Of a DNA stretch of 18,757 bases, positions 17,321 through 18,757 are shown piece by piece. Below the pieces are notes generated by a model that saw nothing but the letters and a program-made list of their open reading frames with translations, did not search any database and had not been told where the DNA came from. The DNA is from JBLIOB01 sp047639575 (GTDB lineage: Bacteria; Bacteroidota; Bacteroidia; Flavobacteriales_D; Parvicellaceae). The DNA lies in NCBI GenBank assembly GCA_047639575.1, contig JBLIOB010000053.1, forward strand, positions 1-18,757, given 5' to 3'. Every line of letters begins with the position of its first letter. Within the stretch, counting starts at the first letter, position 1. The translations under genes were made by a program, and so were the position numbers.

Positions 17321-18451
17321 ATGAACTTCACGCTTCATCACACTTCTAACGGAAGTAAAGCTAGAAGAGGAACACTAGAAACTGCCCACGGAAAGATCGA
17401 AACCCCAATCTTTATGCCTGTTGGAACGGCAGGTACGGTTAAAGCTGTTCATCAAAGAGAGTTAAAAACTGATATCCAAGCGGAGATTATATTAGGGAAT
17501 ACTTATCATCTTTATTTAAGGCCTGGGCTTGAAGTTATTGAAGAAGCAGGTGGATTACATCAGTTTAATGGATGGGATCGACCAATGTTGACTGATTCAG
17601 GAGGGTACCAAGTGTATTCCTTATCAAACACTAGAAAGATCAAAGAAGAAGGAGTTACTTTTTCCTCTCATATTGATGGATCAAAACATTTATTTTCCCC
17701 TGAAAAAGTAATGGATATTCAGCGGACAATAGGAGCTGATATAATTATGGCATTTGACGAATGCACTCCATACCCGTGCGAATATGACTATGCGCATCGA
17801 TCTCTTGACATGACTCATCGTTGGCTAGAAAGGTGCATTGATAGGTTTGATAACACAAAAGAAAAGTACAGATACAAACAAACGCTTTTCCCAATCGTTC
17901 AAGGATCAGTATATAAAGACTTAAGAATAAAGTCAGCAGAATTTATTGCAGCTCAAGGTAGAGATGGGAATGCTATCGGAGGCCTTTCGGTAGGAGAACC
18001 TGACCACGAAATGTACGAAATGGCCGAGTTGGTTTGTGACATTCTTCCGGAAGACAAACCTCGTTACTTAATGGGGGTTGGTACGCCTATTAACATTTTG
18101 GAAAACATTGACAGAGGTGTAGATATGTTCGATTGTGTAATGCCCACTCGAAATGCGAGAAACGGGATGTTATTTACCAGAAATGGGATGATTAACATTA
18201 GAAATAAAAAATGGTATAAGGACTTTTCTCCAATAGATCCTGATGGGGATTCTTATGTTGACCAGGCATATTCAAAAGCATATTTGCGTCATTTGGTTCA
18301 TTCAAATGAAATGTTAGGAGCACAAATTGCAAGCATCCACAATTTATCTTTCTATTTATGGTTAGTTAGAGAGGCTCGGGTTCATATCGAAAACGATACA
18401 TTTAAAGCCTGGAAAAATGAGATGTTAGTGAAGCTAGCTAGAAGATTGTAA
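17321..18451 (+). CDS. tgt: tRNA-guanine transglycosylase (queuine/preQ1)
   Basis: A 376-residue bacterial-type Tgt, which swaps guanine 34 of GUN-anticodon tRNAs for preQ1 in queuosine synthesis. The active-site loop is DSGGYQVYSL (92-101) and the nucleophile is probably Asp271 in MFDCVMPTRNARNG. GGLSVGEP (220-227) and LMGVGTP (250-256) are also typical. The zinc site is odd: where family members have CxCxxC, this protein reads DPDGDSYVDQ, so Gly309, Ser311 and Asp314 replace all three cysteines while the fourth ligand, His340 (SIHNL), remains. The rest of the C-terminus is intact, so this looks like a lineage variant and not decay. An LptF/G permease gene starts directly after the stop. Confidence 0.95.
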   Translation: MNFTLHHTSNGSKARRGTLETAHGKIETPIFMPVGTAGTVKAVHQRELKTDIQAEIILGNTYHLYLRPGLEVIEEAGGLHQFNGWDRPMLTDSGGYQVYSLSNTRKIKEEGVTFSSHIDGSKHLFSPEKVMDIQRTIGADIIMAFDECTPYPCEYDYAHRSLDMTHRWLERCIDRFDNTKEKYRYKQTLFPIVQGSVYKDLRIKSAEFIAAQGRDGNAIGGLSVGEPDHEMYEMAELVCDILPEDKPRYLMGVGTPINILENIDRGVDMFDCVMPTRNARNGMLFTRNGMINIRNKKWYKDFSPIDPDGDSYVDQAYSKAYLRHLVHSNEMLGAQIASIHNLSFYLWLVREARVHIENDTFKAWKNEMLVKLARRL

Positions 18452-18757
18452 TTGAAAATAATAGATAAATATATTATCAGGAAGTTCATTGGAACTTTCC
18501 TTTTCATCATTTCCCTTTTCGCAATTATCGCTGTGGTATTTGACATGTCTGAGAAACTTCAAGATTTTGTCAAAAGCGAGCTCGGGCCTATTGAAATTAT
18601 GGTTCAATACACTCAGCATTTTGCTATGTGGATTATTAACTTATTAAGTCCTTTAGTCATATTCCTTTCTGCAATTTGGATTTGCTCACGGATGGCAAGT
18701 CGATCTGAGAACATTGCAATTTTATCAGGTGGGTTCAGTTTCAACAGATTGCTCAGA
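18452..18757 (+). CDS. LptF/LptG-family permease, N-terminal part (cut by window edge)
   Basis: An open frame of 102 codons running off the right edge, beginning KIIDKYIIRKFIGTFLFIISLF after a TTG start. This is the standard N-terminus of YjgP/YjgQ (LptF/LptG) proteins: a short amphipathic segment, a first membrane helix (~12-30), a second hydrophobic helix (~57-77), and the SRSENIAILSGGFSFNRLL stretch typical of the family. These permeases form LptB2FG, which extracts lipopolysaccharide from the inner membrane for transport to the cell surface. The TTG follows the tgt TAA with no gap, implying translational coupling. Whether it is LptF or LptG cannot be settled from this part. Confidence 0.9.
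   Translation, partial: MKIIDKYIIRKFIGTFLFIISLFAIIAVVFDMSEKLQDFVKSELGPIEIMVQYTQHFAMWIINLLSPLVIFLSAIWICSRMASRSENIAILSGGFSFNRLLR

Noticed and set aside
18434..18619. Minus-strand 61-codon frame near the right end
   Set aside because: It is antisense to the LptF/G permease N-terminus, whose plus-strand frame matches the family residue by residue.

Overview
The window reads as chromosome of a Bacteroidota bacterium, most likely Flavobacteriales; I cannot name the genus. Support comes from the 16S/23S sequence, three promoters matching the phylum's -33 TTTG / -7 TAnnTTTG consensus, a secreted protease with a type IX secretion (T9SS) C-terminal sorting domain, low-GC coding sequence with little Shine-Dalgarno signal, and Bacteroidota-style gene neighbourhoods (tgt followed by an LptF/G permease).

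Region 1 (1-4586, all minus strand) is an rRNA operon: the 5' three quarters of 23S rRNA cut by the left window edge, tRNA-Ala(TGC), tRNA-Ile(GAT), complete 16S rRNA, and a ~480 bp leader. The leader holds three tandem promoters, a boxA-like antitermination sequence repeated ahead of 23S, and one arm of a 13-bp inverted repeat that brackets 16S and probably forms its processing stem. Any 5S gene lies outside the window.

Region 2 (4587-9913, minus) holds a short-chain dehydrogenase, a 760-residue secreted lysyl-endopeptidase-like serine protease, and two paralogous FAD/NAD(P)H/[2Fe-2S] reductases of the PaaE type in tandem.

Region 3 (9914-12680) is a divergent intergenic region with a repeated operator-like motif, then a tight plus-strand operon paaD-paaG-paaH. 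With the upstream PaaE these are parts of the aerobic phenylacetyl-CoA pathway: PaaE passes electrons to the ring epoxidase, PaaD helps mature that complex, PaaG isomerises the epoxide to the oxepin, and PaaH oxidises a 3-hydroxyacyl-CoA intermediate. The epoxidase core genes paaABC are not here. A strong bidirectional terminator separates paaH from the convergent rpmH gene, which is only 53 codons long.

Region 4 (12697-18757) holds rpmH, an ABC exporter half-transporter, a minus-strand cluster of glycosyltransferase, ECF sigma factor and rsmG, then a plus-strand pair of tgt and the start of an LptF/LptG-family permease cut by the right edge.

I see no mobile element, CRISPR array, phage gene or defence system. 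The most noteworthy points are the triple rRNA promoter, the paa locus lacking its catalytic core but carrying two reductases, and a Tgt that has lost three of its four zinc ligands.
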